Below are positions 53,207 to 61,811 of a stretch of 64,000 nucleotides of DNA, in pieces; position 1 is the stretch's first letter, and the number at the start of each line of letters is the position of its first letter. This DNA is from Rheinheimera tangshanensis (GTDB lineage: Bacteria > Pseudomonadota > Gammaproteobacteria > Enterobacterales > Alteromonadaceae): assembly GCF_014645135.1 (NCBI RefSeq), contig NZ_BMLH01000012.1, positions 28,481 to 92,480 of the forward strand. Reading direction: 5' to 3'. The notes below the pieces were generated by a model. That model was not told the origin of the DNA, ran no database searches, and saw only the letters and a program-made list of their open reading frames with translations. A program made the position numbers and the translations under genes.

Positions 53207-54079
53207 ATGAAACTTAAACTGCTGTGTTTTTCTGTCGCCTTTTGTAGTTATGCCACGCTGGCAGCCGACTGGCAGGCTTTGCTGGATAAAACTTTGAGTC
53301 AGTGGGATACCTATTTAAGTTATAAACACAAAGAGTCGTACGATGGTTCAGTGCCCAAAGACGAGCAGGGCAAGCCGATAGCGCCTATAGGTTTAAATAC
53401 AGGCAACGATTTATACAAAGTCTTTACCATGCTTGAGGAAAATAATGAGCCTGTGCTTCGAGTCAGCGGTGAAATTTATGGTGCTGTCACCAGTAAAAAC
53501 TCTTACAAAAACTACCACTTAAAACTGCAGTTTCGCTGGGGTGATAAAAAGTGGCCACCTCGCCTGAATAAACTCAAAGACAGCGGTATTTTGTATCATG
53601 CTGTAGGCGAACATGGGCAGGAGTATTTCCGTTCCTGGATGATGTCGCAGGAATTTCAGATCATGGAAGGTCATAATGGCGATTATTGGCAACAGGCCAA
53701 TTCAGCTATTGATGTGCGCGCTTTTATGCCTGAGTCCATTATGAATGCGGTAGCTGATGAAACTCAGCCTTTTCTGAAAGTCGGTAAAGGCGAAGAGTTG
53801 CAGGGGTTTGTCTTACGTAAAGACAACCATGAAAAACCAGCAGGGCAGTGGAATACGCTGGAGCTGATTAGTTTTGAAGGCCAAAGTCTGCATATCGTCA
53901 ATGGTCATGTGGTGATGGTGTTGCGCAATTCCCGGTATGTTACACCGGACGGTAAAACCAAGCCTTTAGTCGAAGGTAAAATTCAGTTGCAAAGTGAAGC
54001 AGCAGAAATTTTTTACAAAGACGTGCAAATCAAAGCGCTTGATCAGATGCCAGCTGAGTATGCCCGGTTGTTTTTGTAA
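53207..54079 (+). CDS. DUF1080-family exported protein (3-keto-disaccharide hydrolase-like)
   Basis: 290-residue exported protein. Signal peptide about 1-20. The DUF1080 lectin-like fold is recognised from YHLKLQFRWGDKKWPPRLNKL (about 103-123), SGILYHAVGEHG, SQEFQIMEGHNGDYW (about 146-160), WNTLELISFEGQSLHIVNGHVV (about 218-239) and the ending GKIQLQSEAAEIFYKDVQIKAL. Some relatives cleave 3-keto-disaccharides; activity here is unproven. The ribosome binding site is weak. Confidence 0.85.
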   Translation: MKLKLLCFSVAFCSYATLAADWQALLDKTLSQWDTYLSYKHKESYDGSVPKDEQGKPIAPIGLNTGNDLYKVFTMLEENNEPVLRVSGEIYGAVTSKNSYKNYHLKLQFRWGDKKWPPRLNKLKDSGILYHAVGEHGQEYFRSWMMSQEFQIMEGHNGDYWQQANSAIDVRAFMPESIMNAVADETQPFLKVGKGEELQGFVLRKDNHEKPAGQWNTLELISFEGQSLHIVNGHVVMVLRNSRYVTPDGKTKPLVEGKIQLQSEAAEIFYKDVQIKALDQMPAEYARLFL

Positions 54080-54090
54080 TGTTTTAGCAA

Positions 54091-54117
54091 AAAGAGGCCG
54101 CCATTGGCAGCCTCTTT
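54091..54117. terminator. Bidirectional terminator between DUF1080 and beta-barrel protein genes
   Basis: AAAGAGGC-x-GCC / GGC-x-GCCTCTTT with a three-base loop and one mismatch; T-rich tails on both strands. Confidence 0.8.
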
Positions 54118-54148
54118 GATTTGAGAAAAGTTGTGGCCGAACTAGGTG

Positions 54149-54574
54149 TCAGAATTTGTATCCGACGTTCAATACCGCCACGGTTTTGTTATCGCCTTCA
54201 CGACGTCCGTTCTGATGCTCTGCAGTGCCTAAGCCGCCACCTAAAGTCCAGCCTCGACCATTAAAGCCGTTGAAGTGGTAGTCATAAGTCGCCAGCAGCA
54301 AACTATCTGCATCAAATACATCGGACTCTGACGCATACTGCGCACCAAAAACGTGCTGACTGCTGACCGATGGCGCCAGATGAAAACCGACAGCAGCGCC
54401 ATTTACGCCGACACCGACATACAGAGCCATATTGTTTTCGCGATAGATAAACTTACCGCCTAAATCGCCATACTGTGAACCAAAACCTGCCGCCGGGATA
54501 AATTCGCCCGCCTGCACTGTGGCTGTGAACGCCGCAGTAAGTACCAGCGCTGTGAGCGCTACTTTCATTTTCAT
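54149..54574 (-). CDS. Small exported beta-rich protein, YfaZ/OmpW-like in appearance
   Basis: 141 residues, family not certain. Signal peptide about 1-22 (ALTALVLTAAFTATVQA). The remainder alternates short beta strands rich in Gly and aromatic residues (GGKFIYRENNMALYVGVGVN, LATYDYHFNGFNGRGWTLGGGLG) and ends in Phe (VLNVGYKF), as expected for a small outer-membrane barrel. Function unknown. The in-frame ATG at 54568 is an alternative start. Confidence 0.65.
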   Translation of the reverse strand: MKMKVALTALVLTAAFTATVQAGEFIPAAGFGSQYGDLGGKFIYRENNMALYVGVGVNGAAVGFHLAPSVSSQHVFGAQYASESDVFDADSLLLATYDYHFNGFNGRGWTLGGGLGTAEHQNGRREGDNKTVAVLNVGYKF

Positions 54575-54837
54575 TGGTAGTCAACCTCTGTTGAATTTTG
54601 TATCTGATGTCATGGAGTGACAAAACGGCGGCAGTCTATCTTTGCGAAATGAACGGTAGCTTACTGGTATGGAAAAAGTATCTTGAGGCCGATTCGGAAA
54701 AATCTTCTGAGTGAAAAAGTAAAGATTCAGTTCAGCCAGCGCTCATTTTTCGTAGGTTAGGCTTGCAATTCGCCTGCTGTTGGGAAGTCCGAACCTTACC
54801 CGGCAGTGTCAACCAAAAGAAGACAGGAGTGCATCTT

Positions 54838-55026
54838 ATGAGTGCAATCAAACAACAGCAAAGTGCGCAACCCTATGACTACAGCGCCCGAACCATCAAC
54901 GAAGCATTAACTCAACAGGAACGCAGAGCATTAAGCCTGATTTGGCGGGATGACGACAGTGACGTTGTAAACACAAAACGTCGTGAAACTGCGGTTGAGC
55001 ATTGCGCTGAGCTCGGCTACAACTGA
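54838..55026 (+). CDS. Small hypothetical protein, 62 residues
   Basis: Not recognised. The ATG at 54838 has AGGAG eight bases upstream. The product is polar and highly charged (QQERRALSLIWRDDDSDVVNTKRRE in the middle), without signal or membrane segment, and ends in CAELGYN. It probably folds as a small helical cytosolic protein. The codon pattern and ribosome binding site make it a likely real gene; no function can be offered. Confidence 0.6.
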   Translation: MSAIKQQQSAQPYDYSARTINEALTQQERRALSLIWRDDDSDVVNTKRRETAVEHCAELGYN

Positions 55027-55175
55027 TTTTTTAAGCGCTGCAGGACATCTGCCCGCACTGAGGTAAAGCAGGGGTAGCTAAAGCATAACCCTGCTACTCC
55101 CGCTATTTTGCCTGTGTCCTGGCGTCCACCACTGTGCACATCTGGCGTTTGCCTGCTGAGCATCACTGCGGGTGA

Positions 55176-55784
55176 TCACGGATGTGCTCCGTCAGCATGG
55201 TACAACTTCAGTTGCTGCATCAGTTGCCAGACGCTTTGTGGCTGCTCTGTGGCCTGCAAATAATCACCAACTTTTTGCCGCTGAGCGGCAGATTTATTCT
55301 GCGATAGTTTCATTTTTCCAAGCCAACTGCTGACATCAATCCGCACGCCACAGATAGCATGCACCAGCTTTTGTTGATACTCAGCCGCTTGCTGCAGATC
55401 TGGCGCAGAAAAACCTTCTTGCCTGCGCACTAAATCCAGCGTTTGCTCCGTGCTCAAGGTAAAGGCTGTGCCTTTGAGTTCCACCAGACTGTAGTTCCAG
55501 GTGGACACCGCATGTGCTTCGTCATAACAGTCTGCGGCGACAAAAGCATGTGGCCCCATAATCACAACCTGTACTTGCTGTTGGTCAAGCTGTTTTAACT
55601 GTGGATTATTGCGGGCCAGATGACAATAAGCCGTAAGTCGTTGCTCTTGCCAGTCGAATAAAAAAGGCAGAGGGCTGTACAGCAGTTCCGGCTTGCTGCT
55701 GAGCAGTAAACCAAAATAGTTTTGCTGCAGAAAAGCCTGGATCTGTGGCTGATCGTCAGTGTGAAAATGTTTAGGCAAATACAT
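55176..55784 (-). CDS. PaiB-type FMN-binding protein
   Basis: 202-residue flavin-binding split-barrel protein of the PaiB family (in Bacillus a regulator of sporulation and protease genes). Family features are MYLPKHFHTDD at the start, AYCHLARNNPQLKQL, VVIMGPHAFV, VSTWNYSLVELKG (about 108-120) and IDVSSWLGKMKLSQNKS (about 156-172). The ATG at 55784 fits the family start; the frame extends to 55826 inside the GNAT gene. It follows the GNAT gene by five bases, so the two form an operon, like paiA-paiB. Confidence 0.86.
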   Translation of the reverse strand: MYLPKHFHTDDQPQIQAFLQQNYFGLLLSSKPELLYSPLPFLFDWQEQRLTAYCHLARNNPQLKQLDQQQVQVVIMGPHAFVAADCYDEAHAVSTWNYSLVELKGTAFTLSTEQTLDLVRRQEGFSAPDLQQAAEYQQKLVHAICGVRIDVSSWLGKMKLSQNKSAAQRQKVGDYLQATEQPQSVWQLMQQLKLYHADGAHP

Positions 55785-55789
55785 GATTT

Positions 55790-56185
55790 TTAGAGTTCTC
55801 TTTTGATCACAAAGGCATTGTGACATAACTGATAGCCGACTTTGGGGTAGTACCGCATTGCACTTTGCGCACTATGCAACAACTGCTGTACTTCAGGTCC
55901 TGTGACATGCTGCACCTGACGTAATAATTCTTTGCCAATGCCTTGATGTTGCGCGCTTTTATCCACCAGCAAATCACAGATATAAACCACCCAGGCTTTG
56001 TCCGTCATACAGCGGGCTAAGCCCACCAACTTGCCCTCTTGCCGTGCAGTCACCAATAAATTGGCGCTGGCTAGCAGAGTCGCCATCCGGCTTGGATTGT
56101 CTATGGGTCTGTTAATGCCAGAGGCTTTATATAAAGCCAGCATTTCTTCCAGATCAAAACCGGACTCTACTTGATAACTCAGCAT
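55790..56185 (-). CDS. GNAT-family N-acetyltransferase
   Basis: 131-residue acetyltransferase. The acetyl-CoA pyrophosphate loop is visible as DKSAQHQGIGKELLRQVQ (about 75-92), preceded by the beta-4 strand VVYICDLLV. GAGGAG before the ATG is a strong ribosome binding site. It is the first gene of a GNAT-PaiB pair, reminiscent of PaiA (polyamine acetyltransferase) with PaiB, though PaiA activity is only an inference. Divergent from the MocR-type regulator. Confidence 0.85.
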   Translation of the reverse strand: MLSYQVESGFDLEEMLALYKASGINRPIDNPSRMATLLASANLLVTARQEGKLVGLARCMTDKAWVVYICDLLVDKSAQHQGIGKELLRQVQHVTGPEVQQLLHSAQSAMRYYPKVGYQLCHNAFVIKREL

Positions 56186-56276
56186 GCAAACTCCTCCTGT
56201 GCTTGTATTGGTTGCTGTTTTATCGTTAAACTGGTTCTGTTGAAAGTGCCAGTTTTTTTAAAGTGAGAGATCCAGT

Positions 56277-57725
56277 TTGCGAATTGAGCTTGGAAGTTTT
56301 TTCCTGTCTGGTCAGGGGACTTTGCAACAACAGTTGTATCAGGCACTGCGCGAAAAGCTATTAACGGCGCAGTGGCCAAGCAGTGCCTTGTTGCCATCCA
56401 GCCGGCAGTTAGCCAATGAACTGAATCTAAGCCGCAACACTATTAATCAGGTGTTACAGCAGTTAGTCGCAGAAGGTTATCTGCAAGGACAACCAGGGCG
56501 AGGTTACCAGATTGTATCTACAGCTCCTGATCAGTTTTTTCAGGCCAGCAGTGGGCCTTTCAAAGCTGCCGAAACCGAGATGGAGTTGTTTGATTATGGC
56601 ATCCGCCTGAAGTCCGGACCTGCATCTGGTTTGTTGCAACCTGGAGTGCCGGACTTAGCTGCTTTTCCTTTTGCGTTGTGGCAAAAGTTGACTCAGCGTC
56701 ACAGTGGCAGAGCCGCCTTGGCGGGTATGGCTGATGTGATGGGGTATTTGCCACTGCGTCAGGCACTGAAAGATTATTTGCGCCAGTCGCGTCAGGTGTT
56801 GTGTGACGAGGACAGTATTCTGATCACACCCGGTGCTCAGGCCGCTTTGTTTGTCGCAGCAAAATTAGTCAGCAAAGCCGGAGACAAAGTGGCGATGGAG
56901 TCACCGGGCTATCCGCGTCTGCGTCAGGCGTTGCAGTTATCCGAAGCCGACATTCACTACATTGATGCCAGTTCAGATCAGGGGATTGCAACCTCCGCAC
57001 TGCATCAGCTTCAGGGCTGCAAAGCTTTGTTTGTCACCCCAGCCCACCAATACCCTATGGGTGGCATTATGCCGCTTACAGAGCGGTTACAGTTATTGGA
57101 GTGGTCGAGACAACAACATTGTGTATTGGTCGAAGATGATTACGACAGTGAGTTTCAGTTCAAACACAGGCCTATTGCCAGTTTACAGGGTTTAGCTCAG
57201 GGGCAGGGCGTGATTTACGTCGGTTCCTTCAGTAAAACCTTATTTCCTGCACTGAGGTTGGGATATCTGGTGCTGCCTCAACAGTGGATGCCTAAAGCGG
57301 CAGCTTTACTGCAGGCTCTTTATGGTGATGTGGCTTTAGTGCCTCAGGCCGTGACTGCAGATTTTATACTGGAGGGGCATTTTGGCCGGCATTTACGGAA
57401 AATGCGACAGCTGTATCAGCACAAACAACAGTATTGCCTCAACCTGATCAGAGAGTTTTTACCCGACGCCATCTTGCATGCCCGATATGCAGGCTTACAT
57501 CTGTGTATTGAGTTTCCTTACAGCATAGCGGATCAACAATTAACAGCTGAACTGGTAAAGCGCGGTTACAGAATACAGCCTTTGAGTCGTTATGTGTTTT
57601 CAGGTATCAAGCGTACAGGTTTAGTCATAGGGCTTGCTCATACCACGGAGCAGCAGTTAATGGTGGCAGTAAAGTTGATTGCACTGTTGGTGCCTTGCTA
57701 CAAAGATGCCGGTACAATGGAATAG
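56277..57725 (+). CDS. MocR/PdxR-type regulator (GntR HTH plus aminotransferase domain)
   Basis: 482-residue transcription factor. N-terminal GntR winged helix about 10-75 (LLPSSRQLANELNLSRNTINQVL). A fold-type I aminotransferase domain spans about 110-470, with ITPGAQAALFVAAKLV, VEDDYDSEF (PLP-ring Asp) and the PLP Lys in YVGSFSKTLFPALRLGY. Such proteins sense PLP or an amine. The start is a TTG with only GAGA upstream, which is weak. It is divergent from GNAT-paiB with 91 bases between, which are its probable targets. Confidence 0.9.
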   Translation: MRIELGSFFLSGQGTLQQQLYQALREKLLTAQWPSSALLPSSRQLANELNLSRNTINQVLQQLVAEGYLQGQPGRGYQIVSTAPDQFFQASSGPFKAAETEMELFDYGIRLKSGPASGLLQPGVPDLAAFPFALWQKLTQRHSGRAALAGMADVMGYLPLRQALKDYLRQSRQVLCDEDSILITPGAQAALFVAAKLVSKAGDKVAMESPGYPRLRQALQLSEADIHYIDASSDQGIATSALHQLQGCKALFVTPAHQYPMGGIMPLTERLQLLEWSRQQHCVLVEDDYDSEFQFKHRPIASLQGLAQGQGVIYVGSFSKTLFPALRLGYLVLPQQWMPKAAALLQALYGDVALVPQAVTADFILEGHFGRHLRKMRQLYQHKQQYCLNLIREFLPDAILHARYAGLHLCIEFPYSIADQQLTAELVKRGYRIQPLSRYVFSGIKRTGLVIGLAHTTEQQLMVAVKLIALLVPCYKDAGTME

Positions 57726-57742
57726 ATTGCATAATTTGCAAA

Positions 57743-57757
57743 TGGGAATTATTATCA
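57743..57757 (+). promoter_or_regulatory. Strong candidate Fur box
   Basis: TGGGAATTATTATCA matches TGATAATnATTATCA at 12 of 14 positions, the best Fur-type match noticed in the window. It lies 32 bases before the ATG of a 43-residue ORF. Confidence 0.65.
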
Positions 57758-57788
57758 TCTGTGTTGTTTATTTACGCTGTTACATCTG

Positions 57789-57920
57789 ATGATAAAACCT
57801 GAGCAAAAAAACGCGGCCGCCACATTGATCAAAACCACCCGACAGTGGCTTGGGCTTTTTATTGTACTGACCGGAGCTGTAATACTGGTGTTGGAGGGGA
57901 TTGCGGTCTTACCGCTTTAA
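57789..57920 (+). CDS. Candidate 43-residue membrane peptide downstream of a Fur box
   Basis: ATG to TAA ORF of 44 codons. The product starts MIKPEQKNAAATLIKTTRQW, a basic N-terminus, followed by one hydrophobic helix at about 20-43 (LGLFIVLTGAVILVLEGIA). There is no good ribosome binding site, which weakens the call. Basic head plus one helix plus the adjoining Fur box argue for an iron-regulated membrane peptide. I do not recognise a family. Confidence 0.45.
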   Translation: MIKPEQKNAAATLIKTTRQWLGLFIVLTGAVILVLEGIAVLPL

Positions 57921-58045
57921 TACTCAAGCCTGGCCTGAACCTGGCAAACTAACCAGACGAACCCCGCACTGTGTTCAGCTCTCTTGTTGTTCTGCTGTAC
58001 ACTGATTACAATCGCCGCCATTTGAGTGAATGAGTTGGAGTTGTG

Positions 58046-58759
58046 ATGAATAAAAGTCTTTTGACCAATCTATTGTCTTTGATAGTGATGGCCTGTGGCT
58101 GGTTTTTCGCGCTGCCCTGGTTGTGGGCTATGGGATTGTTCGCATTTTCAGGGGCCGTAACCAACTGGCTGGCTATTCATATGTTGTTTGAAAAAGTGCC
58201 ACTGCTGTATGGCTCAGGCGTCATTCCGGCGCGTTTTACTGAATTTAAACAGGGCATTTATGATTTGATCATGGGGCAGTTCTTTAGCAAAGAAAATCTG
58301 CAACGTTTACTTGCAGAGCAGCATGAACAGGATGCCGTGAGCTTAAAACTTGCTCCGGTGATTGAAACCATCGACTTATCTCCAGCCTTTGATGCCCTGC
58401 TTGAAACTGTGCAGAAGTCTTCTTTGGGTGGCATGCTGGCTATGTTTGGTGGTGCTCAGATGTTAGTGCCGTTAAAACAACCTTTTATTGAAAATTTGAG
58501 TCGTTCTTTAGTTGAGCTGGCAGACAGCCCGGACGTACAACAGCAGATTAAAAATCAGCTGCATCAGGGCGATACTATTGATCTGCTGCAACCTAAAATT
58601 GCTGCTGTAGTAGAAGCTCGTTTAGCGGAGCTGACGCCTGCGATGGTCAAAGACATAGTGCAACAGATGATCCGTCAGCATTTAGGCTGGCTGGTGGTAT
58701 GGGGCGGTGTGTTTGGGGCCTTGATTGGCTTGTTAAGTAGTATTGTCCCTGCGATTTAA
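58046..58759 (+). CDS. DUF445 membrane protein
   Basis: 237-residue protein of the DUF445 family. N-terminal helices at about 5-45, with the conserved FSGAVTNWLAIHMLFEKVPLL (about 37-57) and GSGVIPARFTEFK. A soluble helical part follows, and there is a C-terminal helix (about 212-236, GWLVVWGGVFGALIGLLSSIV). Function unknown. GGAG lies five to eight bases before the ATG at 58046; the GTG at 58043 is the next choice. Confidence 0.86.
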   Translation: MNKSLLTNLLSLIVMACGWFFALPWLWAMGLFAFSGAVTNWLAIHMLFEKVPLLYGSGVIPARFTEFKQGIYDLIMGQFFSKENLQRLLAEQHEQDAVSLKLAPVIETIDLSPAFDALLETVQKSSLGGMLAMFGGAQMLVPLKQPFIENLSRSLVELADSPDVQQQIKNQLHQGDTIDLLQPKIAAVVEARLAELTPAMVKDIVQQMIRQHLGWLVVWGGVFGALIGLLSSIVPAI

Positions 58760-58767
58760 TGACTTAG

Positions 58768-58806
58768 ACAGCAGGGGAAGCATGAACTTTGCCCTGCTGT
58801 TCTTTT
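58768..58806 (+). terminator. Terminator of the DUF445 gene
   Basis: ACAGCAGGG / CCCTGCTGT with a 15-base loop, followed by TCTTTT. Confidence 0.7.
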
Positions 58807-58825
58807 AACCACCATTTCAGGGCGG

Positions 58826-59614
58826 TCAGGGCAGATAAATTTCGCCTTTTAAATACAGCCTGGCCTGACCGGATACCTGCACCCGGTCTGACTTGAGTTC
58901 ACAGCGTAACACTCCACCCCGTGCCGAGGCCTGATACGCCATCAGTTGGCTTTTCCCTAACCTGTCTGCCCAGTAAGGTACTAGACCGGCGTGAATGGAG
59001 CCTGTGACCGGATCTTCATCGCCACCATTGGCGGGCCAGAAATAACGGGAGACAAAATCGTAGTCTGTGCCTGCTGCCGTTGCGACTACATCGTAAGGGG
59101 CGAGCTTTTTAAGCTCTGAACTGACTGTGCAGAGTTGTTTTACCTGCTGCTCGTTATCATAAACGGCAAAATAAGCCTGCGCACTGCGCAATACTAAAGT
59201 CGGAGTAATGGATAAACCAGTAAGCAATGCTTCTGGTGCATCAACAGCACTGGCCAGACGTTTGGGAAAATCCATTTGGATCCAATTATCTTTTTGCTTG
59301 CTTACCATTAAGTCACCTACAGCTAAAGTACTGAATTTAAGCTCAGTACTGTCAGTTTGACTAAACAAGACAAAAGCGGCAGCTAAAGTGGCGTGACCAC
59401 AAAAATCAATTTCAGTGACTGGAGAAAACCAGCGGATCTGATAGTGATCCTCAGCAAGCTTTAGTATAAAAGCCGTTTCTGACAAGTTGTTTTCAGTGGC
59501 AATCTGTTGCATCAGTTCAGGACTGATGGCTTGAGATACAGGCACTACCGCCGCATAGTTCCCCTTGAACAACTGATCGGTAAACGCATCGACCTGATAA
59601 ATGGGCAGTTTCAT
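58826..59614 (-). CDS. PhzF-family isomerase/epimerase
   Basis: 262-residue protein of the PhzF/diaminopimelate-epimerase fold. Motifs: YQVDAFTDQLFKGNYAAVVP at the start, NNLSETAFIL with the catalytic Glu (about 47), IRWFSPVTEIDFCGHATLAAA (about 61-81) and GDEDPVTGSIHAGLVPYW (about 205-222). Real substrates of most members are unknown. The ATG at 59614 has GAGGGAAG upstream; the longer frame from 59653 is rejected. Confidence 0.92.
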   Translation of the reverse strand: MKLPIYQVDAFTDQLFKGNYAAVVPVSQAISPELMQQIATENNLSETAFILKLAEDHYQIRWFSPVTEIDFCGHATLAAAFVLFSQTDSTELKFSTLAVGDLMVSKQKDNWIQMDFPKRLASAVDAPEALLTGLSITPTLVLRSAQAYFAVYDNEQQVKQLCTVSSELKKLAPYDVVATAAGTDYDFVSRYFWPANGGDEDPVTGSIHAGLVPYWADRLGKSQLMAYQASARGGVLRCELKSDRVQVSGQARLYLKGEIYLP

Positions 59615-59722
59615 CTGTGTCTTCCCTCGTTTGAGCTTAAGTTGCTGCATCATAACTCAGAAAAATGCAGCCTGATGGCTGAACTTACTTATAATGGAGC
59701 CGTTTTTTTATGAGGGGGTTTG

Positions 59723-60112
59723 ATGAAAGTTATAATGTCAGTGTTGTTGGCCGGTCTGTTCGTTTGTGCCTCTGTCTCTGCCAATGAGGTGGATATGGAA
59801 AAAACCATGAAACAAATGGCGCTGAGTTTTAAACAAGCAAAAGATGCTCAATCTGTTGAGCAAATGACGGTTGCTATCGCAAGTTTTGAAGCGCAGGTCC
59901 AGCTGGCACAGCAAGCCAGCTTCGCACCTGAAAAAGCCGAGTTGTATCAAAAGGGACTCAAAGAGCTGGCACTTGAGGTGGATCAAACCCAATTATTGTT
60001 GGAAAAAAATGACTTAGTAGCGGCACAACAACAACTGCAAAAGCTGGATGAGCTGCGCAAACAGTATCATAAGCACCGCAAGCCAAGTTTCTGGCAGCTG
60101 ATTTTTGGCTAA
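59723..60112 (+). CDS. Cytochrome b562-family periplasmic protein
   Basis: 129-residue exported four-helix-bundle protein. Signal peptide about 1-20 (VIMSVLLAGLFVCASVSA). The mature protein starts NEVDMEKTMKQM, where a Met is the first haem ligand, and ends QKLDELRKQYHKHRKPSF, where His near the C-terminus is the second, as in E. coli cytochrome b562. Haem binding is inferred. The ATG at 59723 has GAGGGGG upstream. Confidence 0.8.
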   Translation: MKVIMSVLLAGLFVCASVSANEVDMEKTMKQMALSFKQAKDAQSVEQMTVAIASFEAQVQLAQQASFAPEKAELYQKGLKELALEVDQTQLLLEKNDLVAAQQQLQKLDELRKQYHKHRKPSFWQLIFG

Positions 60113-60201
60113 TGCTGCACAGTAGAGACTAAATACAGACAATTAATCACAGATTGTTATTGTCACATGCAGCAGACTGGCGCTTTTGAGGAGCTATCAC
60201 C

Positions 60202-60621
60202 ATGCGTTTATTGTCTATCGCGATTTTATGTTGTTCCTATGGCAGTTGGGCCGCTTGTCCCGGCCAGTTTGACAGCAGCACTGACCAGCAATGGAATCAG
60301 TTTCGTTTGCACTCAGACGTGAAACGTCTGGGTCCCTTGCTGGCGGAAGAGTTTGTATTAACGCATTCGGATGGCCGAGTGGAAAACAAGCACAGTTATT
60401 TACAGGATTTGGCCAGCAGCAACAGGGTTAACACCCAGATTGAAAACTTTGATGTCCAGATCCGTTGTTTTGAAAATACAGCAATAGTCACAGGAAGAAC
60501 TCTGCAGCAAGGGATCTCTGCTGGCAAGAAATGGCAGGGTGAATTCCGCTTCACCCGCCTTTGGTTTTATCAGAATAATCAATGGTTGCTGCAGGCTTCA
60601 CACTCCTCTCGTTTGCGTTAA
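60202..60621 (+). CDS. Exported NTF2-like (DUF4440) protein
   Basis: 139-residue protein with a signal peptide (about 1-17, cleaved at SWA-AC) and an NTF2-like domain ([54 protein letters not shown]), the usual DUF4440 pattern. A steroid/small-molecule binding cavity is typical but ligand unknown. GAGGAG lies before the ATG. The OhrR operator begins 29 bases after its stop. Confidence 0.85.
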   Translation: MRLLSIAILCCSYGSWAACPGQFDSSTDQQWNQFRLHSDVKRLGPLLAEEFVLTHSDGRVENKHSYLQDLASSNRVNTQIENFDVQIRCFENTAIVTGRTLQQGISAGKKWQGEFRFTRLWFYQNNQWLLQASHSSRLR

Positions 60622-60649
60622 CTGGTTTTTCCAACCCTATCTGAAGTAT

Positions 60650-60668
60650 ATTGCATACAATTCAATTG
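60650..60668 (+). promoter_or_regulatory. Predicted OhrR operator at ohrR
   Basis: ATTGCATACAATTCAATTG, ending 14 bases before the ohrR ATG. It contains TACAATTcAATTG, close to the known OhrR recognition half-sites, and matches 22984-23002 at 17 of 19 bases. Autorepression is inferred. Confidence 0.7.
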
Positions 60669-60682
60669 AGTCGGGTCAGATC

Positions 60683-61126
60683 ATGAGTGCTGAAAAAGAA
60701 GATTATTTAGTGCTGGAAAAACAGCTGTGTTTTTCGTTGTACAGTGCAAGCCACAGACTGGTGCGCAGCTATCGACAGTTACTTGAACCTCTGGATTTAA
60801 CCTATCCACAGTACTTAGCCATGTTGGTGCTGTGGCAGCAGAGCGAACTTAATGTCAAAGAATTAGGCGAAAAATTGCATCTGGATTCAGGCACTTTAAC
60901 TCCTCTGTTGAAAAGGCTGGAAAACAAAGGCTTAGTTAGCCGAACCCGCAGTCAGCTTGATGAGCGTGTGGTACACATCCACTTGACTGAACAAGGCAAG
61001 GCGTTAAAAAACCAGGCCAGCCATATTCCTGTGGCTATATTTCAGCAGTCCGGTTTGCCTTTAGCGCAGTTACTTGAGTTGAAACAAAGCTGCGATTTGT
61101 TGTTTCAGCAGCTGGACACCTTGTAA
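60683..61126 (+). CDS. ohrR: OhrR, MarR-family organic-peroxide sensor
   Basis: 147-residue repressor that leaves DNA when its N-terminal Cys is oxidised by organic hydroperoxides. The sensing Cys is in [14 protein letters not shown] (about residue 16). The winged helix covers about 50-105 ([47 protein letters not shown]). The ATG at 60683 matches the family start; the frame runs back to 60539 inside the previous gene and is rejected. No ohr gene is adjacent; a DUF1993 gene follows by 72 bases. A matching operator also lies before gpx. Confidence 0.92.
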   Translation: MSAEKEDYLVLEKQLCFSLYSASHRLVRSYRQLLEPLDLTYPQYLAMLVLWQQSELNVKELGEKLHLDSGTLTPLLKRLENKGLVSRTRSQLDERVVHIHLTEQGKALKNQASHIPVAIFQQSGLPLAQLLELKQSCDLLFQQLDTL

Positions 61127-61198
61127 TACTCTGCTGCATCCCCATCTTATATTGCAGATCCTTGCAAAGGGCAGGATGATTTCAATGAGGCAAAGACT

Positions 61199-61708
61199 AT
61201 GAGTTTATCTTTTTACAGTGCGTCAGTTCCGGTGTTCAAGCAGTTTCTTACCAGCTTAAAAGATTTATTAGCTAAAGCCGAAAAATTTAGTCAGCACAAA
61301 GAATTAGACGATGCAGTATTGCTGCAGTCGCGTTTGTATCCTGATATGTTTCCGTTGGTGCGTCAGGTGCAAATTGCTGCCGATTTCGCTAAAAGTGTCT
61401 CAGCTCGTTTAGCTGGCGTTGATGTACCAGCCTATGAAGACAATGAGCAGACTTTTGCACAGTTACAGCAACGTCTGGATAAAACTCTGGCTTTTCTGGA
61501 CACTTTAACTGCAGAACAATTTGCCAATGCTGCAGACAAAGAAATTGTTTTGCGTCCGGGCACGGCCAAAGAAAAACGTTTTACTGGCACTCAGTATTTA
61601 GCTCAATATGGTTTGCCACAGTTTTATTTTCACGTCACCACAAGTTATGCCCTGCTACGACATAATGGGGTTGAAGTCGGCAAAAAAGATTATATGGGGC
61701 AAATCTAA
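61199..61708 (+). CDS. DUF1993-family protein
   Basis: 169-residue cytosolic helical protein of the DUF1993 family (DinB-like four-helix bundle). It starts MSLSFYSASVPVFKQFLTSL and includes LQSRLYPDMFPLVRQVQIAADFAK (about 42-65) and the C-terminal QYGLPQFYFHVTTSYALLRHNGVEVGKKDY. Function unknown. It follows ohrR by 72 bases, so it may be co-transcribed. GAGG precedes the ATG. Confidence 0.86.
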   Translation: MSLSFYSASVPVFKQFLTSLKDLLAKAEKFSQHKELDDAVLLQSRLYPDMFPLVRQVQIAADFAKSVSARLAGVDVPAYEDNEQTFAQLQQRLDKTLAFLDTLTAEQFANAADKEIVLRPGTAKEKRFTGTQYLAQYGLPQFYFHVTTSYALLRHNGVEVGKKDYMGQI

Positions 61709-61775
61709 ATTTCCTCAGGCCATCAGGGGAGCTGCGTTGTCTTTATGCAACGCTGATTTGTCGGGATCCTAAGAG

Positions 61776-61805
61776 AAACAGCAGCGACTTAAAAAGCTGC
61801 TGTTT
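61776..61805. terminator. Bidirectional terminator
   Basis: AAACAGCAGC / GCTGCTGTTT with a ten-base loop between the convergent DUF1993 gene and the solute-binding protein gene. Confidence 0.65.
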
Positions 61806-61811
61806 CTGTAT

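Larger units (their letters stand above)
57726..58045. other. Intergenic region with Fur box and 43-codon ORF
   Basis: 320 bases between the MocR-type gene and the DUF445 gene. It contains a Fur-box-like sequence at 57743-57757 and a small ORF at 57789-57920. After 57920 I see only the DUF445 leader. Confidence 0.6.

Noticed and set aside
60651-60679. Sigma-70 promoter for ohrR built on TTGCAT
   Set aside because: No acceptable -10 hexamer at 16-18 bases, so only the operator is reported.
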